DNA of 64,000 nucleotides from Tupaia tana (GCA_026018925.1 JAKSZU010000007.1:98605501-98669500), one strand, 5' to 3'. Shown: positions 43,776 through 55,789, numbered from the stretch's first letter. Numbers and translations are program-made. The notes: generated by a model from the sequence alone, not told the origin.

Positions 43776-44666
43776 ATGGAAATGTCTGATAAAGAATTCA
43801 GAACATTCATAATGGCAAAGCTAGCAGAGATGGAAGAGAAGAGAGACAAGGAACTGCTGAAGAGGAAGGAGAAAGGAGTTGAAGAGTTCCAGGAGGTGAG
43901 GAAATTCATGCAAGATCTAAAAGAGGAATTTCACACTTTACAAAAGAATCAGATGGAACTGTTAGAGATGAAGGCTATAATACAAGAAGTCAAAATCTCC
44001 CTTGAAAGTATTAAAAGCAGACTGGATCATACAGAAAATAGAATCTCTAATGTAGAAGAGAAAATGACTGACCTAGAAAAATCCACCATGAAGACTGAGA
44101 AAATGGCCCCAAAATTTGAGAATAATATGCGAGAAATACTAGATACAATTAAACGTCCAAACATCCTGATAATAGGCATCCCAGAGGGTGAAGAGACTCA
44201 TAAGGGCATCAATAATCTATTCCATGAAATCCTGCCAGAAAACTTTCCAAACCTGGAGAGGCACTCAAAGATTCAGTCCCAAGAAATACAGAGGACCCCA
44301 AATAGAATCAACCCAAGAAGATCTTCTCCAAGACACATTATAGCCAGATTGACCAAAACCACAGACAAAGACAAGATACTAAGACTGGCAAGAGAAAAAA
44401 GGCAAGTTACCTACAAAGGGTATCCCATCAGACTAACGGCAGACCTCTCATCAGAAACAATGCGAGCGAGGAGAGAATGGGAAAATATATTCAAAGTATT
44501 AAGGGAAAAGCAATTTTAACCAAGAATTCTGTACCCAGCAAGGTTATTGTTCATTTTGGAAGAAAAGACACGAACTTTCCCAGATAAACAAAACCTGAAA
44601 GAATTTACCAGCACCAGACCAGATCTCCAAGAGGTTCTTAAGGGAGTGCTATGTCAGAAAAATTAA
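43776..44666 (+). pseudogene. L1-type ORF1 (RNA-binding chaperone) with one nonsense codon
   Basis: The first ATG in frame is at 43,776 (MEMSDKEFRTFIMAKLAEME). It encodes a Lys/Glu-rich coiled coil (about residues 10-125), an RRM-like middle (PNILIIGIPEGEE, about 130-145) and a C-terminal domain (RHIIARLTKTTDKDKILRLA onward). The frame is open for 247 codons to TAA at 44517-44519, where related elements are expected to have Gln. It then stays open (PRILYPARL...) to 44664-44666, 296 codons in all. In active L1s this protein trimerises and coats the element RNA. Confidence 0.88.
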
Positions 44667-45178
44667 ATGCAGACACACAGAAATAAGAGTTCAAAAACTA
44701 AGAAAATGTGCAACTTAATTGTAGGGACAATGTTTGGAGATGAATATTATATCCAAGAATTCAATCTGGAAGATCGAACCTTAACCGAAGAAAGATTAAG
44801 TACATGAGACTGAACCGATGAAACAACATTCTGTGACTTGACTAAATTATTGCTGCTTTTCTCCTAAGCTTTGTTTTCCGGTTTTAATGGATTTTTGTCT
44901 TGTCTTGAGCTGTTGATAGGTGCATGTACCTACTATTTGAACAGAATACTAGCCTGTTTCTAGGCTTTAAGTTTCAAGGAAATATCATTACCAGTTCAAA
45001 GCTACTCTTCTTGAAATTACCTGCTGAAAGTAGTTGGATTACTTATGATATTGTGTGGTCAACAAAATGTTGGAGAAAAAGGAATGGAAGACAACTGTAT
45101 ATAGCAGAGATAGTGTAATAAGAGAGTGGGAAAGGGCAGAGGGTCAAACATGGGGTAAAAAACATATATATATATATG

Positions 45179-45452
45179 GGAAACCAGCAGTTAGCGTAAT
45201 GGCTATGTCGCTGGACTCCCACGTAGTCGACCGCGGTTCGCGTCTCGGACCCGGTGGCTTACAACTCACGCCGGGCGCGTGTGCCTGCGTGCCCAAGATC
45301 CCGAGAGGAGAATGGAGGAGAAGAGATTGCGGCGTGACCATCCCCCCTGGGGGGTGATTTCTCGCTTTCTGTCTCTATGTCTCTCTCTGTCTGTCTGGCG
45401 AGCGCACGCGCCCTATAGCGAAAAAAAAAAAAAAAAAAACCTCTCCAAAAAA
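45179..45452 (+). mobile_element. tRNA-derived SINE, very young, inside the HAL1-like 3'UTR
   Basis: Nearly identical to the copies at 50,385 and 56,001: TTAGCGTAATGGCTATGTCG, GGTTCGCGTC, GCGCCCTATAGCGAAA. The flanks are AT-rich (AACATATATATAT), so the target duplication is likely but its limits are fuzzy. Confidence 0.95.
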
Positions 45453-46130
45453 AAAAAAACATATATATATGTATACATATGTATGAAAGTAGAAATGGAA
45501 TATTATTGATAACATGCTTGACTAAGTCACTATGCAGTTTATTCTAGATGGGAAACCACATTTAGTAAGTATGTTGTGATGATGCTCAGGGAATGAGTGT
45601 TAAGTAATTTGAAAAAAAGTTGCAGGAGAAAAATATGGCAAAACTGTTCGTATCAATTTTAAAAAATGCATATTTGATGACTGCAGAAAGCTATATAGCC
45701 CCAGCTGGGTACTACTTTATAATATGTTCATTCTACTCACTGGGGTTTATGCCTAAAGTCAGACTTGGATTCATGTATAGGTATATATCAGCTGTGCTAG
45801 TTATTAGATATATTTAGACTAACTAAGTTCATTAGCAAATCAATTAAATGGGGGGGGAAGGCATAGAAAGCAACCATGGATACCAGAGACAATGTGGGAG
45901 GAGGGTAGGACATGGCAGAGAGTGAGGGATAAGGAATCAAGGATGGCAAAACAAAAAGCAAAGTATACAAGACATAAGAATTGGAAAATTATTTGCTGAA
46001 AACATGTATGTTGATGTGCTTGATTGAGCCAATACACAGGGTATTTTAGATGGAAAATTCATTTGTATTCTGTAGTGATGTATAGTGAATTAATGTAAAA
46101 AATAAATAAATTTAACCAAAAAAAAACACA

Positions 46131-46985
46131 CACAATGAGATACCACCTAAGCCCAGTCAGAATGGTGATGATTTAAAAAAAATTATAGGGGCTAGAGGGG
46201 ATTTGGTGCAAATGGAAAACTCCTACATTATTGGTGGGAATGTAAAATGGTCCAGTCACTATGGAGAACAATATGGAGGTTCCTAAAAGACCTTCAGATA
46301 GAACTACCATATAATCCAGCAATTCCACTCCTTTGTATAGCTATCCAAAGGACAGGAGAACACTCAGTTGGAAAAGCGCTTGCTCAATGATATTTATTGC
46401 TAGATTATTCATGATTGCTAAGATATGGAACCAACCCAAATATCCACAAACAGATGAATGGATTAAAAAATGTTTGGCACATATACTCCATGGAATACTA
46501 TTCAGCCATAAAAAACAAAGAAACAAACAAAACAAAAACAAAAACAAGGCCCTGGAATTTGATCAGAAGTGAACAAATATGGAATATCTGTTGCTGACTG
46601 AAACAAATCAGGCTATGAAAGAGAGATAGTGTATGTTTCCACTTAACATATATGGACTGTTTTCACTCTACGGTAGAGACTGACAATCTAGAGGACATAA
46701 AAGTATTAAAAATTGTCATGGGCACTAGAAACAAAGTGGAAGGAAACATGAGAGGGGAAGAGCATAGGAAGGGAAATTTGGGGAGACAGGTGGAGAGGTA
46801 GGACATTTGTGGGACATGGATATAGTTTATTGTCTGTTGATGAAGATGTGTGTGGTGTTCTCAACTGGGCTGAACTGAGGTGTATATCATGCTGCGTAAG
46901 GTCTCTTTGGAATCTAAGTGATGTATAGCAATTTAATGTATAAAAAGTAATAATAATAATAAAGAAAAAAATAAAAAGAAAATAA
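46131..46985 (+). mobile_element. L1 3' end, right segment of the interrupted element
   Basis: Continues the L1 of 42,760-42,979: GAGATACCACCTAAGCCCAG, ATTGGTGGGAATGTAAAATG, CATGGAATACTATTCAGCCA, then 3'UTR and an A-rich end near 46,940-46,985. Confidence 0.9.
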
Positions 46986-46989
46986 ATTG

Positions 46990-47275
46990 AAAGATTTTAA
47001 GACATAATAGCGAGGACCAGTGTAGATACCAGAGACTGTACAGAAGAGGGGTGGATATTGGAGGGTAGGATGGAAGGGCTCATAAAAAAAAGAATTTAAC
47101 AGACACACAAATATAAGTTTCTTTGTAGACAAATGATGTATATGGTAATATCCTTTAGTTGATTATCACACATGGATACATGCTTTGAAAAACCATGTTG
47201 TATCCCATAAAGGTGTGTGGCAACTACATGCATTTAAAGAATAAAATAAAATAAAAAACAAACAAAATCAAGGGA
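46990..47275 (+). mobile_element. L1/HAL1-type 3'UTR fragment
   Basis: ACCAGTGTAGATACCAGAGA and AGGGTGGATATTGGAGGGTA resemble 3'UTR sequence of the element at 45,880. It ends in (AAAAT)n. Confidence 0.55.
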
Positions 47276-47329
47276 GCTGGTCCAACATGAATACATTTCT
47301 CACCAGTTCAGTTCGAAGAAGTATACATG

Positions 47330-48285
47330 TTATCTTTGACAGATACTAAGATATTTCTTTGTCCCATAAATGTCTTTCCTCTGTATTTTTCACCTTAATG
47401 TCTTTCCTCAGACTCTCCTCCTTCCCCCACCCTCTTCCCACACTGTATCTGGTATCTATAACTATTTTATATGTTTTTATGTTCTCTAGTTATTCACTTC
47501 TGACCATAAAGTGTAGACAGTCTGTATATATTAAGTGGAGTCATAAAATGTCTCTCCTTCATAGCTTTGCTTACTTGCTTCACTCAGCAGTAAATCTTCC
47601 ATATTCATCCACTTTCTGTCGAAAGCCAGAGTCTTGTTCTTTTTGTTTGTTTGTTTGTTTGTTTGTTTGTTTTAATGGATGACTAGTATTCCATAGAGTG
47701 TATGTGTCACACTTTTTCAATCCATTCCTCTCTTTGTGGACATTTGTGTTGGTTCCATGTCTTAGCAATTGTGAATAATGCTGCAATTAACATAGATGCG
47801 CAAGCAGTTTTCAGACTAAGCATTCTTCTGTCCCTTGGATAGATACCAAAGATTGGGATTGCTAGATTATATAATAGTTTTATTTGTAGATCTCTGAGGA
47901 TTCTCCATATTGATCTCTACAGTGGCTGGGCCAATTTTCATTTCTACCAACAGTGTACAAGAGTTCTCCACAAGAGTTCACCACAACCCCTTATTAGCAT
48001 TTCTTTTTCTTTCTTTTTTTTTTTTTTAACTTAGTCATTCTGATTGGAATTAGGTGCTATCTCACTGTGGTTTTAATCTGTATCTCCTTTATGATGAGGG
48101 GTATTGAGCATTTTTTATAGGTCTTTTGACTATTCGGATGTCTTCCTTAGAGAGTTGTTTCAGCTCATTCTCCCATCTTTTAATTGGGTTGATAATCTTT
48201 TTGAATAAGCCACTTGAGTTCCCTGTGAATTCTGGTTATCAGTCCTTATTTGAAGCATAATTTACAGAAATATGTTCACATTCCA
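47330..48285 (-). mobile_element. L1 3' end, antisense
   Basis: TCATAGCTTTGCTTACTTGC, ACTAGTATTCCATAGAGTG and GTGAATAATGCTGCAATTAA are reversed ORF2 C-terminal sequence. A (TTTG)n tract sits at 47,640-47,672. Truncated near 48,285. Confidence 0.88.
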
Positions 48286-49344
48286 TGGCTCCTGAGAACT
48301 ATTGATTTCAGGTAAAAAAGAGAAATGAAGATTTTTCTACTGATAATTCAGCCTCCAACCCACAAACTCAAGTGGTAGGAGTCTCTCAAGCCTTTTCTCT
48401 ATCTCTATCTCTGTCTCTGCCTCTGTCTCTCTCTGTCTCTGTCTTCATTGTTTGGTAATTTTACCTTTTTAAAACCTTTTAAGTTACAGTATTTTCTTGG
48501 CTTCCAGCCTCTTCTTTATCTTTTTAATGATCTCCTCTCCCCCTCCCACCCAGGAGAGGTAAGGGAAGGCCTTCAGAAGATTCATTCATGACTCCTGAGA
48601 ACTAGTGTGCTGAGTGGTTATTTATTTTTTTGCTTTATTAAAATTTTTTGGTTGTTTTTATTATTTCTTTTTTTTCTGTTTGTTGTTGCTTTCTCTCTCT
48701 CTCTATCTCTCTCTCTCTGTGTGTGTGTGTGTTTCTTTTTCTTATATCTCATCTCTCTGCTTTTCAATCTCCATTCACTGTGTTTCTAGTCAGATCTAAG
48801 GGAATTACAGCCAAACATCCAAATACTTTTAGAGTTAACATATTCCTCAATATCTACTGAATCTGCTGTGCCAGGTGTCAAAATGGAACAGCAAAGTGAT
48901 TCCAGATAATAGCTTTCTGCATGCTCCTGAAGTCTCAGATTGAACTTCAAGTTTAGGAAGAAACACAACATCCATTAGTTGACTAGAAATCCCTGCAAGG
49001 CCCCAAGAAATATGGGAAAGCATGAAAATACCTCTCTTCCATGAGAAAAAAATAACTTCTCTTCATCCACAGACAGTTCAATGGAAATCATGGAAATGTC
49101 TTATAAAGCATTTAGAATATTCATAATGGTGAAGCTAACAGAGATGGAAGAGAAGAGAGACAATGAACTGCAGAAGACAAAGGAGAAAGGAGATGATGAG
49201 TTCCAGGAGGTGAGGAAATTCTTGCAAGACATAAAAGAGGAATTACACAGTTTAAAAAAGAATCTAAGGGACCTGTTAGAGATGAAGGATATAATACAGG
49301 AAGTCAAAATTTCCCTTGAAAGTTATTAAAATCAAACTAGATTA

Positions 49345-50318
49345 TGATGGAGCCATACAGACAACACAAGCTGGTACGAACCCTCCATTGTGTCACTGTA
49401 CTGGCCTGCACTCAATTTCTCTGCCCTGAGCTTTAATGTTATTAAGGTACCCTGCAATGGTAAAGGGCCAGGGAACCTGAGACAGACTCCCCCACCTGCC
49501 TGTTTTAAACTGAAATTAACATATGTTAAGTTGAGTTAGTATAAGCCAAATTAGTGTTAGTAACATATGTAGACTAAGTTAGTTTAAGGTTAGTTTTACA
49601 TAAATACTCTTTGTTAAAGCTACAGGCCAAAGTTAACTTGTACTAGGCCAAATTAGCACAAGAATTCACTGATTAACAGACAAATAATTCAGCAAATAAA
49701 TACAGGGACCCCTGGGTTAATAGAGGAAGGACAGATCTGGCTAACAAGGACAGGATAAACAAACCTGAAGGCTCCAGGGGGAAGAGTAACTATCTTAGCT
49801 AAAAGTTTTTATCTGGTTCGAGGCAAGCAATGGATAGTACCTAATTACAGACGGTTTCTCCCCTGTGCACTGTTAACTATGAAAAACTGCTAATAAAACA
49901 CCCTGTGCTGTCTCCTGAGCTACAAGACCCTCTCACCCGAAAAGGTCCTGTCTGCTAATCAAGATTTAAGAAGAAAATGCACCAGACAAATAGACGCTTT
50001 CATCCTGAGAACTGTAATTGATTATACCTAATCAAAAAAGATAGACATCATGTTTTATGATTATTGTTTCTGTGCCTTGAATTCCCTGTTTCATAGAGTA
50101 AATCATTTATTTCCTCCTCACCCCTCCTACTTCTGTAAGACATCCCTCAATAAATAGTGTGTTTGGTAGCCGCTAGCGTGGCAGCCTGGAGCCAGCTCTG
50201 GCTGTGGCCAGCTGAGAACATGCTAAGAGGTATTGAGGTTTTAGTCTAATTTTTTTTCTGTTCACCTGTACTGCCTACGACAAGTCAAACCACCCAGAAC
50301 CGAGGCTGGACCCTGGCA
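49345..50318 (+). mobile_element. Solo LTR (974 bp) with exact 6-bp target duplication
   Basis: Begins TGATGGAGCC and ends CCCTGGCA, so it has TG...CA termini. It is flanked by AGATTA at 49339-49344 and 50319-50324, and removing it restores the ORF1 sequence seen at 44,020. AATAAA occurs in the 3' half (TCAATAAATAGTGTG near 50,148). A 6-bp duplication is typical of ERV-K-type integrases. Orientation is inferred from that poly(A) signal. Confidence 0.95.
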
Positions 50319-50384
50319 AGATTATACAGAAAATAGAATCACAGACATACAAGAGAAAATTACTGGCCTAGAAAAATCCACCAT

Positions 50385-50655
50385 TGGGAACCAGCAGTTA
50401 GCATAATGGCTATGTTGCTGGACTCCCACGTAGTTGACGGGGGTTCGCGTCCCGGACCCAGTGGCTTAAAACTCACGCCGGGCACGTGTGCGTGCATGCC
50501 CAAGATCCCGAGAGGAGAATGGAGGAGAAGGGATTGCGGCGTGACCATCCCCTCTGGGGGGTGATTTCTCGCTTTCTGTCTCTATGTCTCTCTCTGTCTG
50601 TCTGGCGAGCGCATGCGCCCTATAGTGAAAACCTCTCAAAAAAAAAATAAATAAA
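50385..50655 (+). mobile_element. tRNA-derived SINE, young, in L1 ORF1
   Basis: GGGAACCAGCAGTTAGCATAATGG head and CCCTATAGTGAAAACCTCTC end. Flanks ATCCACCAT (before) and ATCCACCAT (after, near 50,666) are the target duplication. Confidence 0.94.
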
Positions 50656-50882
50656 ATACAGATATATCCACCATGAAGATTGAGAAAATTGCCCCCCAAA
50701 TATGGGAATAATATAGGAGAAGTACTAGATACAATCAAACATCCAAACATCCGGATAATTGTAATCCAGAAGGTGAAGAGTCTCATAAGGGCATTGATAA
50801 TCTAATCCATGAAATTCTGGAAGAAAACATTCCGAACCTAGAGAGTCACTCAATGATCCAGTCCCAAGAAATAAAAAAGACC

Positions 50883-50982
50883 NNNNNNNNNNNNNNNNNN
50901 NNNNNNNNNNNNNNNNNNNNNNNNNNNNNNNNNNNNNNNNNNNNNNNNNNNNNNNNNNNNNNNNNNNNNNNNNNNNNNNNNN
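50883..50982. other. Assembly gap (100 N)
   Basis: Exactly 100 N, the usual placeholder for a gap of unknown size. The L1 to its left and duplication copy B to its right are both cut here. Confidence 0.99.
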
Positions 50983-51091
50983 ACATCTTGAGTGAGGGTC
51001 TTTCAGGACATAGGTAGATTTAGGGATTCTTTAGCTTGTCATTGGCCAAAAAAGAAAGGCTTTGTAAAGACGTGGGTTAAGCACAAAGGTA

Positions 51092-51356
51092 TTTTTTTTT
51101 TTTTGGAGAGGTTTTTGCTATAGGGCGCAGGCGCTCGCCAGACAGACAGAGAGAGACAGAGAGACAGAAAGCAGGAAATCACCCCCCAGGGGGGATGGCC
51201 ACGCCACAATCCCTTCTCCTCCATTCTCCTCTCGGGATCTTGGGCACGCACGCACACGCGCCCGGCGTGAGTTTAAGCCGCCGGGTCCGGTACTCGAACC
51301 GCAGTCGACTACGTGGGAGTCCAGCGACATACCCATTATGCTAACTGCTGGTCACA
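51092..51356 (-). mobile_element. tRNA-derived SINE, young
   Basis: Perfect 11-bp target duplication GCACAAAGGTA (51081-51091 and 51357-51367). Copy C lacks it at the matching place near 19,930. Confidence 0.96.
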
Positions 51357-52061
51357 GCACAAAGGTAATTTTTAAGCTTAAACTTAACATAAATAAGGGA
51401 GTTTACTAATCATCATGTGATGTTATGCCAGACTGAAGTTAGAGAAATAAGCTACAATTATTGTGGCCAGGTGGTCAGTTTAGTACATGGGGTGCTTTGT
51501 AGGCATAAGTTCCAGGCCCCTTAGAAAGGAATGTTTAGAACAAAAAAGATGGTCAGAGTTCAGTATCACATTTTATCCTTTGATGCTACTCTAAGTTCAA
51601 TTAGTTCTCAATTAGTTCTTAATTTTTCTTTTGGATTATGTAGAAACACACATGATTCTTTTGTCCAATTCATCTTGCATCCTCCAACTTTTCTGAAGTA
51701 ATTTATCATTGCTAGATGGGAGTTGACAAGAGGGAGATGAGTGTGTGTGTAGGAGACAGAGAAATGAGAGTAGAGGGAGAAGCACTCTGGGCAGAGTCAC
51801 ATCACAGAGGTCCCTGTCCTCAGCCACCGCATATCAAGATCTTGCATTCCATGTGGGTGCATGTCAGGCCTCTTTCAAGCCTGACCCAGGAATGTAAACC
51901 TGTTGTTGTTATGGGACAAGGGAGCTGAGCTGTGCTGTGTGAAATATCTGGTTCTTTGAGCTCAGACATCTAAGATTGACGACCAGCCCTATGACATGGT
52001 ATGGAGAACTACAAATAGATTTAAAGTAGGAAAAGAAACAGGTTTAATAGAAAAGTAAAGA

Positions 52062-52320
52062 TTTTTTTTGTTTTAGCTTGTGTCATAGTCCGTGTGCATT
52101 CACTGGAGAAAGACAGAGATAGAAACAGAGAGAGGGAAGTGAGAAATCACCTCAAATGGGGGATGGCCACACCACAATCTCTCTTCATCCTCCTTTTGGG
52201 ATTTCAGGCATGCACACACATGTGCCCATTGTGATTTTCTAACTGGAAGGCCTGGGACTGGGACCATGGTCAGCCATGTTTTGATTCAGCTTCTTAAACA
52301 CCACACCACCTTCTGGCCCT
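52062..52320 (-). mobile_element. SINE, older variant
   Basis: TCATAGTCCGTGTGCATTC start, AATCACCTCAAATGGGGGAT body and reversed head CACACCACCTTCTGGCCC. Confidence 0.83.
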
Positions 52321-52589
52321 GAAAACCAAAGAGTTTTAACAGAAAAGAAATATACCCTTATGCCAGAAGTGCAAGTTATGGGTAAATTCAGAAGACAAGT
52401 GAGCTGGGATTGGGGTTTGGTGTTACTATTATTGTGGGGTCTTGTTATAAATATTTAGGACCGAGGTGCCTCATTGTAGCCAGGTTCTTCATTTCTATCT
52501 GTGGGCTTTTATCAGCACTTGAAAAGTTTTTCTCATGTAAGAAATATGATACTTGCCTCAACTTCAGCTGTGAAATATTTCTTTTGAGA

Positions 52590-53175
52590 ACTTAAAATGA
52601 AGATTTTCTGCTGAGGCTTTCCCCTCAACACTAATTTCTAGAAAGGCACAAATCCAGGTCCATCTTCACATGGATCCTGAAATTCAGCTGTGAAATATTG
52701 CTTTGAGCAACTTAAAATGAAGATTTTCTGCTAAAGCTTCTCCTTCCACACTGCTTCTTGTCTTCTTTTCTCCATTTCTCTCTCTGTCTCTATCTTTCTC
52801 ACTGGGTATTTATTTTATTTTATTTTTTTTAATGTAAAATATTCTCTGGGCTCTCAAGTCCATTTTTCTTGTGCTAATGCACATTTCCCAATTATATTTA
52901 GGAAAGGCACAAATCCAGGCCTATCTTCTTATGGATCCTGAATTTCAGCTGTGAAATGTTGCTTGCATGCCACACTGTTTTCAATTTTTCCTCTTTAAAC
53001 TAAAATCTAAAATTTTCTTAAATTATATTTTCTCTTCTTTTTATTTTATATTTTCCTTTTCTCTAATTATTTTCCTTTTTCTTTATCACTGGCTTCTCAG
53101 CTCCTACACACTAAGAGTCTAGACCAGTCCAAATGAACAGTATCTAAGCATCTGAATACAATTAGGGTCAGAGAT
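52590..53175 (+). mobile_element. L1 5'UTR fragment inside copy B
   Basis: CACTAATTTCTAGAAAGGCAC with two further repeats of ATCCTGAAATTCAGCTGTGA-like sequence, then CTCTCT-rich DNA and AAGCATCTGAATACAATTAGG, match the L1 5'UTRs at 27,560-28,150 and 48,350-48,860. The duplicated unit resumes at about 53,176. Confidence 0.7.
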
Positions 53176-54491
53176 CAGCTTCTTTCTCCTCCTGCCAGGA
53201 TCAGGAAGGGAGGAAGGAATCCCTGGATACAGTCTGCCTGTACCCCGTGAAAGTCATTAGTGATGAACAGATGACCATCTGCTTCCCCCAGGACTTTCCC
53301 ACACTCAGCTGTCTACCTGTGACACGCTCAGCCAAGTGATCATCAGCCCTGCCCTCAAAGCTGCAACGTACTGTGCCACCAATTGGGTCCACAGGGTGAT
53401 TTCCTGCAGGAAAGAATCCTGACATTTTCCTCAGACTGGCCTCATCAGAGCAATGGGCTAGCCTTTGAGTCTCCATGTCTTCTGTCCCTGAGACCACAGA
53501 CCAGAAAATCAGACCAGGTGTTCACCAGGGCTGACATAGCTGTACAAGGTGATGTCCAAAAATCCCAAATTTAGGCAGTAGAATAATTGGCCTGGTGAGA
53601 ATGATACATGACACATTGCTGTTACAGTTAGTAAACTACCATTAGACATTACAAGGTCACCTTTTATAGGTACCCAGGACATGATTGAGATAATGAACAC
53701 TAAAGGTCTAAGATTCTGCAGGGAGAGTTAAAGGTTGTTGTGCTAATACCCATAGAGTTTGCTCTGGGAATTTCTTGAATAAAAAGTTTGTAAAATAGTA
53801 TCAGGAAGTCACCGATGAGGGAAAAGAGCAGAAGTTTGGAGGATTAGATAATTCAGGAGGTCACCTAAGGAGCTAGAGTTGGCCTTCAGAAGGTTATCAA
53901 AATATATCCTTCTATGTCTGATTTATTTATTTATTCATTTTTTGGAGGTCTATGGAAGGAAATATATAGAAATTATAGGTGCTTTCTGCTCAATATTTCC
54001 ATATATTCCTCCTCCAAATGTCCTTCCCCAGGCCCCACTCCTCCACACACACCACATCTGGCATTCACACCCATCTCCTGTGTTTGTATGTCCTTTAGCC
54101 CATCAGCTTCAGTTATAGAGTGCAGACACTCGGTATATATTAAGTGGGGACATACAGTGTCTCTCCTTCATAGCCTGGCTTGCTTCACTCAGCAGTAAAT
54201 CTTCCATATTCTTCCACTTTCATTCAAAAGCCAGGGTATTGTTGTTTTTTTATGACTGAATAGTATTCCATAGAATATATGTGCCACAGTTTTTCAATCC
54301 ATTCATCTGTATGGGGGCATTTGGGTTGGTTCCATGTCTTAGCAATAGTGAAAAGTGCTGCAATAAACATCGATGTGCAAGCACTTTTCCAATGAAGAGT
54401 TCTTCTGTCCTTTGGGTAGGTGCCAAGGAATGGGATTGCTGGATCATATGGTAGTTCTATTTGTAGACTTTTGAGGAATCTCCAAATTGTT

Positions 54492-54756
54492 TTGTTTTGT
54501 TTTGTTTTGTTTTTAAATTTTTTTGCTATAGGGAGAGTGCACTCACCAGACAGACAGAGAGAGACAGAAAGCAAGAAATCACTCCCCAGGGGGGATGGCC
54601 ACGCCACAATCCCTTCTCCTCCATTCTCCTCTAAGGATCTTGGGCACGCACGCACATGCGTCTGTTGTGAGTTTTAAGCCACCGGGTCCGGGACGCGAAC
54701 CACACTCGACTACATGAGAATCTAGCGACATGCCATTACGCTAACTGCTGGTCCCA
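54492..54756 (-). mobile_element. tRNA-derived SINE in L1
   Basis: An 18-bp perfect target duplication AGGAATCTCCAAATTGTT (54474-54491 and 54757-54774). Starts with (TTTTG)n, then GCTATAGGGAGAGTGC. Confidence 0.96.
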
Positions 54757-55225
54757 AGGAATCTCCAAATTGTTCTCCACAGTGGTTGGACCAAATTACA
54801 TTCCCACCAGCAGTGTAAGAGTGTTCCCCTTTCACCACACCCCCGCCAACACTTATCATTTTTTGTTTTTTTAATCTTAGAAATTCTGACTGGGGTTAGG
54901 GAGTATCTCATTGTTGTTTTGATCTGCATTTCCCTTATGATGAGGGATATTGAGCATTTCTTCATATGCCTTCTGGCTATTCGTATGTCATCTTTAGAGA
55001 GTGTGTTTTTCAAATCCTTCTCCCATCTTTTAATAGGTTTGATAATCTTTTTTCAAAACAGCTTCTTTAGTTCTTTGTGTATTCTGGTTATCAGTCCCTT
55101 ATCTGATGCATAATTTACAAAAATATTTTCCCATTCTGAAGGCTGTCGATTCACACTAATTACCGTTTCTTTTGCCATGCAGAAACTTCTTAGTCTGATG
55201 TAATCCCACTTGTCTATTTTGGGGA

Positions 55226-55789
55226 CTATCGACTGTGCTTTGCGGGTCTTATGTCTTTCCCTACCCCAATGTCTACCAGAGTTTCCCCAGTCTTTTCTAG
55301 AAGCAGTTTAATAGTTTGGGATCTTAGATTTAGATCATTGATCCACCTTGACTTGATTTTTGTCAAAGATGAGAGGTAGGGGTTCAGATTCATCTTTCTA
55401 CAGGTGGAAATCCAGTTTTTCCAGCACCATTTGCTGGAGAGGTTTTCTTTTTCCCACTGGATTGACTGGTACCCCTTGTCAAAAATCAGCTGACTGAATG
55501 ATTGGGAATTTATTCCTGTGGACTCAATTCTGTTGCATTGGTCTACATATCTGTTCCTGTGCCAGTACCATGCTGTCTTGATTACTACAGCTTTGTAGTA
55601 TATTTTTGGGTCAGGGAGTGAGATGCCGCCCACTCCATTCTTCTTGTGTAGAATAGCTTTGGCAATATGGGGTCTTTTATGATTCCAGACAAACTTTATG
55701 ATTGTCTTTTCTAGATCTGTGAAGAATGTGTCTGGTACTTTGATTAGCATTGCATTAAGTAGGTAAATTAATTTGGGTAGAATCGTCAT
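55226..55789 (-). pseudogene. L1 ORF2 C-terminal fragment
   Basis: 187 open codons on the minus strand, starting [19 protein letters not shown] and containing [19 protein letters not shown] and [14 protein letters not shown], the region after the L1 reverse transcriptase (thumb and beyond). It is part of the inverted segment and ends in a frameshift. Not functional. Confidence 0.93.

Larger units (their letters stand above)
42980..46130 (+). mobile_element. HAL1-like (ORF1-only) retrotransposon, recent, with tandem-monomer 5'UTR
   Basis: Order: five and a half 113-bp monomers, a short 5'UTR, an L1-type ORF1, about 1.2 kb of 3'UTR holding a SINE, and an A-rich tail. No ORF2 sequence is present between ORF1 and the 3'UTR. 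Flanks share CACAATGAG (42971-42979 and 46131-46139), which fits a target duplication. Half-L1 (HAL1) elements are a known mammalian class that depends on L1 ORF2 protein in trans. Its 3' end (GTGATGTATAG.. near 46,075) matches that of the host L1 at 46,919. Near-identical monomers and a nearly intact ORF1 imply recent insertion. An internally deleted full-length L1 is the alternative. Confidence 0.8.
48290..50882 (+). mobile_element. L1-family element: 5'UTR and ORF1, interrupted by LTR and SINE
   Basis: A CT-rich 5'UTR (48,350-48,900) precedes the same leader as the HAL1-like element, then ORF1 from 49,081 to 49,330. It resumes at 50,319 after the LTR and at about 50,655 after a SINE, and runs into the assembly gap. 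ORF1 is broken by both insertions. Whether ORF2 followed cannot be seen. Confidence 0.85.

Noticed and set aside
44667-45178. Start of an ORF2 after ORF1 in the HAL1-like element
   Set aside because: All three frames were read; there is no endonuclease start and stops are frequent. The sequence behaves as a 3'UTR.
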